IMG/VR virus record: IMGVR_UViG_3300043399_001008 | Location: 1 to 22,055 of that record | Direction: 5' to 3' (one strand) | Length of the DNA stretch: 22,055 nucleotides | Source: a virus | Part shown: piece after piece, positions 1 to 5,767 of the stretch | How positions within the stretch are numbered: position 1 is the stretch's first letter | How the letters are laid out: each line of letters opens with the position of its first letter | Program-made: the position numbers and the translations under genes | Notes under the pieces: model-generated | What the model saw: only the letters and a program-made list of their open reading frames with translations | Told to the model about the DNA's origin: nothing | Databases searched by the model: none

Positions 1-78
1 CGTACTGTTATATATTTTTACTACGTACTGTTATATATTTTTACTACGTACTGTTATATATTTTTACTACGTACTGTT
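1..78. repeat. 23-bp tandem direct repeats (3 full units plus 9 bp)
   Basis: Three identical 23-bp units run at 1-23, 24-46 and 47-69. Each begins CGTACTGTTATATA and ends TTTTTACTA. A partial fourth unit (CGTACTGTT) lies at 70-78. The array starts at the first base of the window, so more copies may lie to the left. There is no coding potential. An AT-rich repeat array at the edge of an early region could be a replication origin, a protein-binding array or part of a terminal repeat; the sequence does not decide between these. Confidence 0.9.
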
Positions 79-471
79 GTTTTCTGGTGGTGGAGTGGAT
101 TCTATTTCGTGGTACATCATATATTGTGTTGTTGTGTCATCGTGTTCTCCTATATATGTGTAGTGCCACAGAACGGCTATTACTATATATGTGGTGCTGC
201 CATGTGTTGCCCACTATCCGCTACAGCGTGGCCTCTATATATGTAGTGGTGGTGCGTGGTGGTGGTGATCCCGCCCACTATATATGTACGTGGTGAGTGG
301 TGGTGCGGTACTTTTACTGATGCCTCAACTGACCCGCCCTATATAGGAAAATGGGCTATAGTAATAACTCATCACATTGTTTCAGTAGTCCCGCCCTTTG
401 TGGATGCGCTTATGGGGCGTAAAAGGAAAACGCGCTCGTGTGATATTTTTTAATCCATATTGGAGAGAACT
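79..471. other. Gene-less TA/GTGG-rich leader region
   Basis: I see no convincing gene here. Short open frames exist, but they lack SD sequences and their amino acids simply reflect the GTGG and TATA repeats. The region holds four CTATATATGT decamers, a shorter CTATATAGG variant at 339, and GTRGTGCCA-type elements. It ends in the SD of the first gene. It may be a control region with several promoters, but no standard -35/-10 pair is clear. Confidence 0.6.
150..347. repeat. Cluster of CTATATATGT decamers
   Basis: Identical decamers CTATATATGT occur at 150-159, 183-192, 235-244 and 278-287, and a related CTATATAGG occurs at 339-347. Distances between starts are 33, 52, 43 and 61 bp. Each is followed within about 10 bp by a GTGGTG or GTAGTGCCA stretch. 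A fifth full copy is at 1776-1785. The TA-rich core could serve as a -10-like element or as a site for a phage-specific sigma factor or activator; this is inference. Confidence 0.75.
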
Positions 472-672
472 ATGAACACCCAACTGCACCCGCTTTCTTA
501 CGGTCTCAATATCGTACGCGCTGGGGCGCACCCGTCTTTTCACAACGTACTTCGCAAGGTGCCGCACCACGGGATACACCACGTGTTCAGCGGTTTCATG
601 GACGACTTCGGTATGCTGTCCCCTATAGACTACTCGAAGCTTGCCCTTCTTCTGCGCAAAGAGGAGATATAA
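472..672 (+). CDS. Small hypothetical protein (66 aa)
   Basis: I do not recognise this protein. The ATG at 472 follows a good SD (TTGGAGAGAAC). An upstream TTG at 460 is part of that SD and is unlikely to be the start. The product has a His-rich middle (PHHGIHHVF) and a charged tail (LLLRKEEI). There is no signal peptide and no membrane segment. It is the first gene after the repeat-rich leader and stops 1 base before the next gene, so the two are co-transcribed. By position and size it resembles a phage early gene, which is an inference from context only. Confidence 0.7.
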   Translation: MNTQLHPLSYGLNIVRAGAHPSFHNVLRKVPHHGIHHVFSGFMDDFGMLSPIDYSKLALLLRKEEI

Positions 673-673
673 C

Positions 674-907
674 ATGGCCCTCGCTTTTGTGATTACGCAG
701 GGGGCGAATGTGACACGCACTGCCCGAATCTCTTACGACAGCGAATTCGACGAGTATCTCGTGAAGTTCTATGTGCGCGGTGTGCGGAAGGAGCACGCGG
801 ATTACTTCACCCCTGACAAGTGCGATGCACTGGACACAGCGAAGTATTGGTGCAATCAGATGGACACCGTGATCGTGGAGGAGACCGGAGAAGAAATCTT
901 TTTGTGA
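674..907 (+). CDS. Small hypothetical protein (77 aa)
   Basis: I do not recognise this protein. The start ATG at 674 lies 1 base after the upstream stop and uses GAGGAGATATAAC as SD. The product is soluble and acidic at the C-terminus (VIVEETGEEIFL). It has an N-terminal beta-like pattern (MALAFVITQGANVTRTARIS) and aromatic residues spaced through the middle. No catalytic or metal motif is evident. It sits in a run of small early-type genes. Confidence 0.75.
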   Translation: MALAFVITQGANVTRTARISYDSEFDEYLVKFYVRGVRKEHADYFTPDKCDALDTAKYWCNQMDTVIVEETGEEIFL

Positions 908-952
908 GTATTGACCCGCCCCGGCTGTCGGCAGAAGATGGTCGGGTAGTTT

Positions 953-968
953 TTGAAATCAATTTCAA
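953..968. promoter_or_regulatory. Dispersed 16-bp dyad, site 1 (exact)
   Basis: TTGAAATCAATTTCAA has two perfect 7-bp inverted arms around a CA centre. It lies just upstream of the SD (AAGGAG) of the gene at 988. It is an exact member of the TTGMAATNNATTKCAA family found across the window and is probably a protein-binding site. Confidence 0.8.
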
Positions 969-987
969 TTTACTAAGGAGAGACACC

Positions 988-1140
988 GTGGCAAAGACAT
1001 TCAAGGATTCCAAGGCAGCGCGTGACGCACAACAAGACCGTCTGCAGCGTGAGCGCAAGCAGAACAAGGCGCGTGGGCGGAATACTGAACAGACCCTTTG
1101 GAAGCGTATGTGCGGAGAAGAACTTCTTTCGGTGGCATAA
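988..1140 (+). CDS. Small basic hypothetical protein (50 aa)
   Basis: I do not recognise this protein. The start is GTG at 988, chosen for the strong SD TAAGGAGAGACACC. A GTG at 904 in the same frame has no comparable SD and would place the 953 dyad inside the gene. The product is strongly basic and rich in Arg, Lys and Gln (residues 8-35), mostly helical, and has one Cys. A small cationic early protein could bind nucleic acid, but no family signature supports that. The next gene begins 10 bases after the stop. Confidence 0.65.
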   Translation: MAKTFKDSKAARDAQQDRLQRERKQNKARGRNTEQTLWKRMCGEELLSVA

Positions 1141-1150
1141 GGAGCATATA

Positions 1151-1360
1151 GTGAATAACGTAACCCATATCGTGTCCTCCCTCTGGATCGAGTACTACGT
1201 CGCTGGCGTATGGCAGATGACTGCCCTGCCCGGTGCCTATATCCCGAAGAGGATTGCACTGGACCCTGCCCTGACGGTCAAGATGGCTGTCCGTATGGAG
1301 GAGGTTGATGATGCGGGACCTGTAGAGGGCGGTGAGGGTTTTTTCCTTCCGCTGATGTAG
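1151..1360 (+). CDS. Small hypothetical protein (69 aa)
   Basis: I do not recognise this protein. The start is GTG at 1151 after the SD ATAAGGAGCATATA. An ATG 129 bases further upstream in the same frame would overlap the previous gene and has no better SD. The product has a short beta-rich N-terminal half with Trp and Tyr residues (SLWIEYYVAGVWQM) and a Gly/Glu-rich tail ending FFLPLM. There is no membrane segment or metal motif. Confidence 0.65.
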   Translation: MNNVTHIVSSLWIEYYVAGVWQMTALPGAYIPKRIALDPALTVKMAVRMEEVDDAGPVEGGEGFFLPLM

Positions 1361-1401
1361 TAAGATAATTACTCGCAGTTCAATCCATAAAGGAGAACAG
1401 T

Positions 1402-1485
1402 ATGAAACCTGCAATCGTGAAATTCAGCCTAAGTAGTATTCGCTACGCTCTGAAGTCACATCGCCCCATCGTGGTCTTCTGCTGA
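1402..1485 (+). CDS. Mini-ORF, 27-aa peptide
   Basis: A short open frame starts at an ATG preceded by a near-perfect SD (AAAGGAGAACAGT). It encodes a basic peptide beginning MKPAIVKFSLSSIRYALKSH and ending in Cys. The leader before it (TCGCAGTTCAATCCATAAAGG) resembles the leaders of neighbouring genes. A GC-rich hairpin follows 7 bases after the stop. It could be a true small protein, a leader peptide, or the remnant of a longer gene whose leader survived. The SD is the only strong evidence for translation. Confidence 0.45.
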   Translation: MKPAIVKFSLSSIRYALKSHRPIVVFC

Positions 1486-1492
1486 CAAACCG

Positions 1493-1510
1493 CCCCGGTA
1501 CCTGCCGGGG
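1493..1510. terminator. GC-rich hairpin, possible weak terminator
   Basis: A CCCCGG/CCGGGG stem of 6 bp encloses a 6-base loop just after the mini-ORF. The downstream sequence (TACTATATTCTTTC) is T-rich but is not a clean U-tract, so termination would be partial at best. Confidence 0.4.
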
Positions 1511-1547
1511 TACTATATTCTTTCGCAGTCCAACAATGGAGAAACAA

Positions 1548-1745
1548 ATGAAAACAACGTTTGAACGTGTCGGTGATGCTATGGCGTATCTGGAGAGCGC
1601 GGGAGTGGCTGACCAATTCAATACTACCGAAAGTCACGACATCGCTGGGTATCTGTCTTCCGAGGAGCCGGGCGCTGACCCGCGTGCCGTCATCCACGAA
1701 AGCGTCAATGGCGTATCTGTCGAGTATCGTGCCGATGTAGCGTAG
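1548..1745 (+). CDS. Small acidic hypothetical protein (65 aa)
   Basis: I do not recognise this protein. The ATG at 1548 is preferred over the in-frame ATG at 1536 because the latter overlaps the SD (ATGGAGAAACAA) serving 1548. The product is acidic and soluble, with a helical first half (MKTTFERVGDAMAYLESAGV). It has no Cys and no membrane segment. The leader (TTCGCAGTCCAACAATGGAG) resembles that of the 1402 mini-ORF. The gene ends 6 bases before a GC-rich hairpin. Confidence 0.65.
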   Translation: MKTTFERVGDAMAYLESAGVADQFNTTESHDIAGYLSSEEPGADPRAVIHESVNGVSVEYRADVA

Positions 1746-1979
1746 TTTGCGGGGGAGGCCACGTGCTTCCCCTTCCTATATATGTGCGAGGTGGTGCCAC
1801 GTGTTGTTCATTACTACGTAACGTTGTGCTGGTGTATCGTGGTGGTGCTGAGTGCTGGTGGAAGTCTCCCTGTCTGGTCGCCGGTCGAGTGTCTGGAAGG
1901 GGCAGGGAATGTGGCACGCACGGAGCAGGAAAACGGTATAGAATGACTACTCCTCACTTCATATAGAAAGGGTTTCAAA
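1746..1979. other. Intergenic region with hairpin and TA-decamer element
   Basis: A possible terminator hairpin lies at 1751-1772 (GGGGGAG pairing with CTTCCCC, with one G-T pair), followed by TTCC rather than a T-run. Next comes a composite element at 1776-1803 (CTATATATGT, then GTGGTGCCACGTG) matching those in the first 300 bases. The rest is GTGG-rich with no gene visible. This could be a terminator followed by a control region for the gene at 1980. Confidence 0.5.
1776..1803. repeat. Composite CTATATATGT ... GTGGTGCCACGTG element
   Basis: This copy of the CTATATATGT decamer (1776-1785) is followed by GTGGTGCCACGTG at 1791-1803. The same pairing occurs at 150-170 and 183-206. A GTAGTGCCATGTG without the decamer is at 2277-2289. 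All copies lie outside genes. Confidence 0.65.
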
Positions 1980-2189
1980 ATGAATAACGCTAAACCTATC
2001 GGCGGAGAAAAAGCACGCCACATTGATATCGGCAGTCTAGTTAACACCGATAGCGCTCCTCTTCTTATCAAGGTCTACACTAGCGGAGAGGAGTTCGGCT
2101 GGATGGCAAACGATAACACGGAATGGTTCAATGGCTTTGATTCCGTTGGCTCGGCAATCGATCACGCAATTGAATACTACTCGGCATAG
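1980..2189 (+). CDS. Small hypothetical protein (69 aa)
   Basis: I do not recognise this protein. The ATG at 1980 follows a weak SD (GAAAGGGTTTCAAA). The product is acidic and soluble. It has a beta-like middle (APLLIKVYTSGEEFGWM) and an Asn/Trp-rich stretch before a short C-terminal helix ending HAIEYYSA. It is followed 16 bases later by a strong UUCG terminator, so it is the last gene of the left cluster. Confidence 0.7.
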   Translation: MNNAKPIGGEKARHIDIGSLVNTDSAPLLIKVYTSGEEFGWMANDNTEWFNGFDSVGSAIDHAIEYYSA

Positions 2190-2205
2190 AGGGCGGGTAG
2201 ATAGT

Positions 2206-2230
2206 AGGGGCTTCGGTCCCTTTTCTTTTT
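2206..2230 (+). terminator. Rho-independent terminator with UUCG tetraloop
   Basis: The stem AGGGGC/GTCCCT (6 bp, one G-T pair) closes a cTTCGg tetraloop at 2211-2216 and is followed by TTTTCTTTTT. It directly follows the gene ending at 2189, so it ends the first transcription unit. Confidence 0.85.
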
Positions 2231-2394
2231 ATCTGGGTACCTGCTGCTACAGCCCTGCTATTACCTGATGGCTGGTGTAGTGCCATGTGATATTCAGTAC
2301 TGTACAGTGGTGGTGTTCGCTCGCGGGGGGCGGAAAACTCAAAACGCATGAAAACCCATGAAACCCAGTAACGGCAAGGCACATGCGCAGGAAG

Positions 2395-2439
2395 GCTACA
2401 GGAAGGCCCTACATTCAACGCAAGCGCTACAGGAAGGCC
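2395..2439. repeat. 14-bp direct repeats GCTACAGGAAGGCC
   Basis: Identical 14-mers occur at 2395-2408 and 2426-2439, with starts 31 bp apart (about three helical turns). A related GCAGGAAGG lies just upstream at 2388. This could be a protein-binding pair. Confidence 0.7.
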
Positions 2440-2538
2440 AGCGTATAGGGAAGGATAGAAAAGCGCCTATACGTCGATTCTATGCGTTTTAGGGCTATAT
2501 CCTTACATGGCAAGCGTTACAACGTAGCGTAAAATTTT

Positions 2539-2554
2539 TTGCAATTAACTTCAA
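2539..2554. promoter_or_regulatory. Dispersed 16-bp dyad, site 2 (one mismatch)
   Basis: TTGCAATTAACTTCAA matches the family consensus at 13 of 14 fixed positions. It ends 7 bp before the -35 box of the promoter at 2562, so a bound protein could activate or block that promoter. Confidence 0.65.
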
Positions 2555-2561
2555 AAAAAAC

Positions 2562-2589
2562 TTGCAAGGAAGGAAAAGCCGTCTACAAT
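2562..2589 (+). promoter_or_regulatory. Candidate sigma70-type promoter
   Basis: The -35-like TTGCAA (2562-2567) and -10-like TACAAT (2584-2589) are separated by 16 bp. An AT-rich tract with A-runs lies upstream. Transcription would start near 2596 and read the AT-rich gene at 2662, which ends at its own terminator. Confidence 0.6.
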
Positions 2590-2661
2590 AGTAAACGTCA
2601 ACGGCGCACTTCTACGTTGTTGATAGCGCAATGCCGCGCAATTCCATAAAGGATGCAAGCC

Positions 2662-3174
2662 ATGAAAACCGCTAATATCGTTTCCAAGTCTTCCAAGTCT
2701 TCCGATACGTCCGTAAACTCTTTCGATGCTTATGTAAGCAAGCTAGATACTACGCAACAAAAAGTAATGCGCGCCATTCACGCGGAAAAGCAAGCGAAAG
2801 GCGCAACAAAGGAAGAAACCAAAAAAGGAATTTTCAAACTCGTTGCCGGTACCATTGTTAAAATTGAGAATAAGATGCTTAAAAAGGCAATCGATTATCA
2901 TTGCAAGCAAGGAAACCTTGCAAAGGTTGAAACGGGCGTCAAATTGACGGCACAAGGCGCTAACAGATGGACAACGGAAAGAGTTAGCAATGATCCGGCA
3001 CAATTCAACGAAATTGCAAAGGCTCTTCATAGTAGCGGCGAGTTCTATAAAGCTTGGAATCGCCAACCTGCGACGAAAGTAAACAAAGATATACGCTTTC
3101 CTAACCCCATTTTTTGGGGCAGCTTCGCACGTACCGAAATGCGTCAGGCATTCGCCGCAATCTTTGCAAAATAA
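2662..3174 (+). CDS. Lys-rich hypothetical protein (170 aa), moron-like
   Basis: I do not recognise this protein. The ATG at 2662 fits the SD AAAGGA with 8-base spacing. An ATG at 2653 would leave no spacing. The protein is basic and soluble, with an N-terminal Ser/Lys low-complexity stretch, then helical segments (residues about 28-100). The C-terminus is aromatic (FPNPIFWGSFARTEMRQAF). The alternation of short helices and the LLxHCxxG-like stretch around residues 76-90 could fit a winged-helix DNA-binding fold, but I cannot establish this. Codons are AT-rich (AAA, ATT, GCA), unlike the neighbours. With its own promoter, upstream dyad and terminator it forms a one-gene cassette, which suggests recent acquisition. 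Confidence 0.8.
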   Translation: MKTANIVSKSSKSSDTSVNSFDAYVSKLDTTQQKVMRAIHAEKQAKGATKEETKKGIFKLVAGTIVKIENKMLKKAIDYHCKQGNLAKVETGVKLTAQGANRWTTERVSNDPAQFNEIAKALHSSGEFYKAWNRQPATKVNKDIRFPNPIFWGSFARTEMRQAFAAIFAK

Positions 3175-3184
3175 ACACGTAGCA

Positions 3185-3213
3185 AGAAAGCCGGGAAATC
3201 CGGCTTTTTTCTT
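3185..3213 (+). terminator. Rho-independent terminator
   Basis: The stem AGCCGG/CCGGCT, extended by A-T pairs on both sides, closes a GAAAT loop. It runs into TTTTTTCTT. It lies 10 bases after the AT-rich gene ends. The flanking A- and T-tracts could let it work from both strands. Confidence 0.9.
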
Positions 3214-3440
3214 GAGTAAAAAAATCGGGCATAGAAAATGCTTTATTTTTTATAGCACTGGTGCTGTAGCGTTTTGGAACGTATTGAACTTTATAGTCAG
3301 ACCTATCAAATTTTTCCTTAATGCTTTCCTTGAGTCGGCATAGGTCGGCAGTTTGGTCGGCATAGGTATAGCACTTTTTTGGAAAGAGGGGCAATCGGGA
3401 GCAAGTCTCGATATCGCGCATCTACTATGTTTTCTGGCTA

Positions 3441-3469
3441 TTGCATACATATCAGATTCTTTGTACAAT
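3441..3469 (+). promoter_or_regulatory. Candidate sigma70-type promoter
   Basis: The -35-like TTGCAT (3441-3446) and -10-like TACAAT (3464-3469) have the ideal 17-bp spacing. Transcription from here would give a leader of about 160 bases containing the 3585 dyad before the gene at 3636. Confidence 0.55.
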
Positions 3470-3584
3470 GCGTCTTAGTTTTAGATCGTTGTATCTAACG
3501 TATTTACCTTGCGCTGAGGGGGAGAAAAAAGGGTGGTTGTCTTGAGGCCCTAGGGGCGTTGCTCCCTCTTTGCTTATTGGCTAT

Positions 3585-3600
3585 TTGAAATTGATTTCAA
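3585..3600. promoter_or_regulatory. Dispersed 16-bp dyad, site 3 (exact)
   Basis: TTGAAATTGATTTCAA is identical to the sites at 6664 and 10008. It lies 35 bp upstream of the start at 3636 and downstream of the candidate promoter at 3441, a position suited to a roadblock or operator. Confidence 0.8.
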
Positions 3601-3635
3601 AAGCAGGCGCGGGTTTTTTATAGGAGGGCGTAAGT

Positions 3636-4412
3636 ATGAGTGGTTATTTGCTTTTTAGTAGAACGGGCAATGCGGCGTTCGATAATGTCTTATCGACGAT
3701 TGAACAGGCCGGGGATGTCTTTCACAGTACAGTCGAGTGGGGGGAGGCGAGGGATTGGCTTGAGGGTTCTTCCTATACAGACAGGATCGACGAGGCGATT
3801 TGTGCGGCGGCGAAACAACTAGGGCAGGAAAGAAACAAACTGGAATCCGGGGTTTCACCGTTGCCACGTAACTATGGGGACTCTGATAGCGAAATGCTTA
3901 TTGCCGAGCGTGATCTAGGCGTTCGACAGTGCGATGGGTATGCGTCCCTTGCTAAAGAACTCCGTGAGGAAATTGCGCGTAAGGATAGGGTGATTGCCTA
4001 TTTGAGGCTAGAGACAAAAGCCTCCGTCGACGGGCCTGCGGCAGGTCTGCGAAGGGCGGCAGAAGCAGCCATTAACTTTCGTTCCGCTCGTGACGCTCTC
4101 GAAGTAGAGAGAATTGAGCTGTTGAATGATCTGGACAGGGTTATGGATACCGTCAAGTATCTAGTAGGGATCGCGGAGCGTGGAACGGGCACTAGCCTGC
4201 CGGATAACCAAACAGCCGAAGCGTTTGTTCTATCCTACGTGAAGCACCTCGAAGCAGAGAACGAGAGTCTGCGGGGGGCGTTGAGAAAGGCTAACCCAGC
4301 CATTGTAAGACTTTATGGGTGCTACCCGCCGCCATACAGAAATGACGCGGAGTCGGTGATGGTCAGGGAAGCACTGGAAGCAATCGACGCCACCATGAAG
4401 GGGATGAAATGA
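3636..4412 (+). CDS. Hypothetical coiled-coil protein (258 aa)
   Basis: I do not recognise this protein. The ATG at 3636 follows a strong SD (ATAGGAGGGCGTAAGT). The product is acidic and helical. Charged heptad-like stretches at about residues 85-130 (ELREEIARKDRVIAYLRLE) and 145-175 suggest coiled coils. A second leucine-rich helix (VKHLEAENESLRGALRKA) lies near residues 208-225. There is no membrane segment and no Cys cluster. It is the first gene of the long central run, just after a promoter and dyad. A structural or regulatory scaffold role is possible but unsupported. Confidence 0.8.
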   Translation: MSGYLLFSRTGNAAFDNVLSTIEQAGDVFHSTVEWGEARDWLEGSSYTDRIDEAICAAAKQLGQERNKLESGVSPLPRNYGDSDSEMLIAERDLGVRQCDGYASLAKELREEIARKDRVIAYLRLETKASVDGPAAGLRRAAEAAINFRSARDALEVERIELLNDLDRVMDTVKYLVGIAERGTGTSLPDNQTAEAFVLSYVKHLEAENESLRGALRKANPAIVRLYGCYPPPYRNDAESVMVREALEAIDATMKGMK

Positions 4413-4434
4413 GCTATCTGGAAAGGGGACGAGA

Positions 4435-4704
4435 ATGAACACACGTCTAGTGTCCGCGTTTTACGAGAGCGAAAGCCAGACGTATCTTCCAGAAGGCGTT
4501 GCCCCGTTTGCCTCGCTTTCCTCAAAAGAAAAGACCGCTGTGCGAAACCTATGGGCGACAATGCGCCCGTTTGAGGCAGCGGCGGAGGATCTTTACGATA
4601 CGCTACGCGTCATTGAAAAAGAGCCTGAGAATGCCTGCTATCTTGCTAGGGAAGTGATGAAGCGTTGGGGTGGGTTGATAGAAGGCAAGGCGACGGAGGG
4701 ATAA
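4435..4704 (+). CDS. Hypothetical protein (89 aa)
   Basis: I do not recognise this protein. The ATG at 4435 follows AAAGGGGACGAGA. The product is soluble and mostly helical after residue 28, with SSKEKTAVRNLWATMRPFEA forming one amphipathic helix and a second around residues 66-82. It starts 22 bases after the previous stop. In that gap a 9-codon frame (ATG at 4409) overlaps both genes and could couple translation, though this may be chance. Confidence 0.7.
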   Translation: MNTRLVSAFYESESQTYLPEGVAPFASLSSKEKTAVRNLWATMRPFEAAAEDLYDTLRVIEKEPENACYLAREVMKRWGGLIEGKATEG

Positions 4705-4709
4705 ACAAA

Positions 4710-4970
4710 ATGAAAATTGAAGAAATCGCGCTGGACGTGGCGAGCAGCATCAATCCGAAGAACTGGTACGACAACGAATACACAGTCGAATTCGCCAAAG
4801 CCCTCCTGTCTCGTGTGGATGAGGAAAGGACGAAGGCTGGCTGGAAGCCTATGCCGATTGCGCTGACTGAAGAAATGAGTGCGGTTATCCGCAACGAGCA
4901 TACGGTTTATAGCACTGAAGATGAACTGTATGCCGCAATGCTCTCAGCAGCGCCGGAGATGCCGAAATGA
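4710..4970 (+). CDS. Phage protein with PTxEM/YxAML-AAPxxP motif (86 aa)
   Basis: The ATG at 4710 has the SD GGAGGG at 4696-4701; a frame-extending upstream ATG at 4665 lacks one. The C-terminal half (GWKPMPIALTEEMSAVI, then LYAAMLSAAPEMPK) matches a modular ending I know from many small phage proteins: a GWxxxP-xxxTxEM segment followed by YxAMLxAAP. Its function is not known. The N-terminal half (residues 1-50) is a separate helical part. The stop overlaps the next start as ATGA. This begins a coupled four-gene cassette running to 5765. Confidence 0.75.
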   Translation: MKIEEIALDVASSINPKNWYDNEYTVEFAKALLSRVDEERTKAGWKPMPIALTEEMSAVIRNEHTVYSTEDELYAAMLSAAPEMPK

Positions 4971-5092
4971 TTACGCGCACAGAACCCTGTTGTCACAAGA
5001 ACGGGTGGTACGCCACTGTTCGATTCTGGATATTCCGCAAGCGCGTATTCGTTTGTTCGGACGGTGGCGCTTGTTTGGAGGTGGCGAAATGA
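4967..5092 (+). CDS. Small Cys-containing protein (41 aa)
   Basis: This short gene is easy to miss. Its ATG at 4967 overlaps the previous stop (ATGA), and its own stop at 5090-5092 overlaps the next start (ATGA). An SD (GGAG at 4955-4958) is spaced 8 bases. The peptide has Cys8, Cys9, His10, Cys30 and Cys36 around a basic aromatic core (WYATVRFWIFRKRVFVC), suggesting a small metal-binding or disulfide-stabilised beta hairpin. It fills an otherwise empty 118-base gap between two coupled genes. The function is unknown. Confidence 0.65.
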   Translation: MITRTEPCCHKNGWYATVRFWIFRKRVFVCSDGGACLEVAK

Positions 5093-5349
5093 CCACAGGT
5101 GAAGAAGCGATTATGCTGGCGAGAGAAGTCGCAGACCCACAGTCAATCGATCCTGTTGGAATACACGAAAGCAGTGTGTATCTGTCTATCGGCGAGTTAA
5201 TCAACCTCATCGACCTCGCCAAGCAGAAGGAGAACGAGGCTTGCGTGGCGATATGTGCAGAGCTTGTGAACAACGAGGAAAACACCGATGAATACCAATC
5301 CGGCGCTGCATGGTGCGGCTGGAAAATCAGTGCGAGGATGAAGCCATGA
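5089..5349 (+). CDS. Small phage protein with ENEACVAICAEL-type tail (86 aa)
   Basis: The ATG at 5089 follows TTTGGAGGTGGCGAA and overlaps the upstream stop as ATGA. A longer frame exists upstream, but it overlaps the 41-aa gene and lacks a better start. The C-terminal part (ENEACVAICAEL, then AAWCGWKISARMKP) resembles a recurring C-terminal module of small phage proteins in which a Cys-containing helix is followed by an A-x-x-C-x-x-x-I-x-x-R ending. The N-terminal 50 residues are acidic and helical. The function is unknown. Its stop overlaps the next start (ATGA). Confidence 0.75.
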   Translation: MTTGEEAIMLAREVADPQSIDPVGIHESSVYLSIGELINLIDLAKQKENEACVAICAELVNNEENTDEYQSGAAWCGWKISARMKP

Positions 5350-5765
5350 AAAAACGCGATCTAGTCCTACATTGCTCAATGTGCGGCAAGACTTTCCGCA
5401 AAGACGATGCCCCGGAATGTGGCGGCACATTTTCCGGTGAGAAGATTTGTCGGGCGGGTCTTCTGAAACGGGAACTCGATGAGCGATTTGAAAAGGAGAC
5501 CAAGTATTGCCGACGCTATCCGCGCAATGGCGAACTAATGGAAACCTACAAGAACTGGCTACGAAACGCCTACGAGTATTACTGGGGCGAAGGCTATACC
5601 ACTATGACAGACCACGAGTGGGACGCCCTTGCCCGTCAATTCGCGGAACGCTCGGAAGAGTTTGATGAGTTGCGGGGCCGGGACTACGACGGCGGCTCGC
5701 TATTCTGGATGAAGAGGGGTGACTACCCGGAGTGGGCAAAGACTATGAACGAAGCGAAGGGGTAG
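5346..5765 (+). CDS. Zinc-motif protein with NAD-ligase-Ia-like segment (139 aa)
   Basis: The ATG at 5346 overlaps the previous stop (ATGA) and uses GAGGATGAAGCC as a moderate SD. The N-terminus has CxxC (Cys10, Cys13) followed by Cys25 and Cys35, a likely zinc site. Residues about 70-108 (YEYYWGEGYTTMTDHEWDAL) resemble the Ia segment at the N-terminus of NAD-dependent DNA ligases (YY...D-x-E/W-D-x-L), which binds NMN. Nothing like the ligase catalytic KxDG is present, so it cannot be a ligase. A second protein with the same segment lies at 9571. The role is unknown; nucleotide binding or a phage-specific regulator is possible. Confidence 0.75.
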   Translation: MKKRDLVLHCSMCGKTFRKDDAPECGGTFSGEKICRAGLLKRELDERFEKETKYCRRYPRNGELMETYKNWLRNAYEYYWGEGYTTMTDHEWDALARQFAERSEEFDELRGRDYDGGSLFWMKRGDYPEWAKTMNEAKG

Positions 5766-5767
5766 TC

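Larger units (their letters stand above)
2231..2661. other. Gene-less region with short repeats and promoter
   Basis: I see no gene here. It contains a GTAGTGCCATGTG element (2277-2289), two 14-bp direct repeats GCTACAGGAAGGCC (2395-2408 and 2426-2439), and two close copies of CATGAAA(A)CCC near 2348-2365. A near-consensus dyad is at 2539-2554 and a sigma70-like promoter at 2562-2589. Short spaced repeats in gene-less phage DNA may mark an origin or regulatory site, but this is not proven. Confidence 0.5.
3214..3635. other. Gene-less region with short repeats and promoter
   Basis: No supported gene is seen; minus-strand frames here lack SD sequences and run into the terminator. GTCGGCATAGGT occurs twice (3334-3345 and 3356-3367) with a partial GTCGGCA between them at 3344. 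A promoter-like pair lies at 3441-3469 and an exact dyad at 3585-3600. Together these look like the control region for the gene run starting at 3636. Confidence 0.55.

Noticed and set aside
87-453. Open frames of 65-69 codons in the left leader
   Set aside because: No SD sequences, and the codons follow the TATA and GTGG repeats. They cover the decamer cluster and look like repeat-driven open frames.
3004-3019. Half-matching dyad (TTCAACGAAATTGCAA)
   Set aside because: Only the right arm matches fully and the left arm has three mismatches, similar to a chance half-site at 8800-8815.
3101-3468. Minus-strand open frames of 72 and 106 codons
   Set aside because: No SD before either start, one runs through the terminator at 3185-3213, and neither shows a recognisable pattern.
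4409-4438. Nine-codon frame between the genes at 3636 and 4435
   Set aside because: It overlaps both genes and could couple them, but the SD and length are too weak to call.
5151-5166. Degenerate dyad-like sequence in the gap of the dyad series
   Set aside because: It shares only the CAATCGAT core with the motif (about 6 of 14 fixed positions). Its position halfway between 3585 and 6664 is attractive but could be chance.
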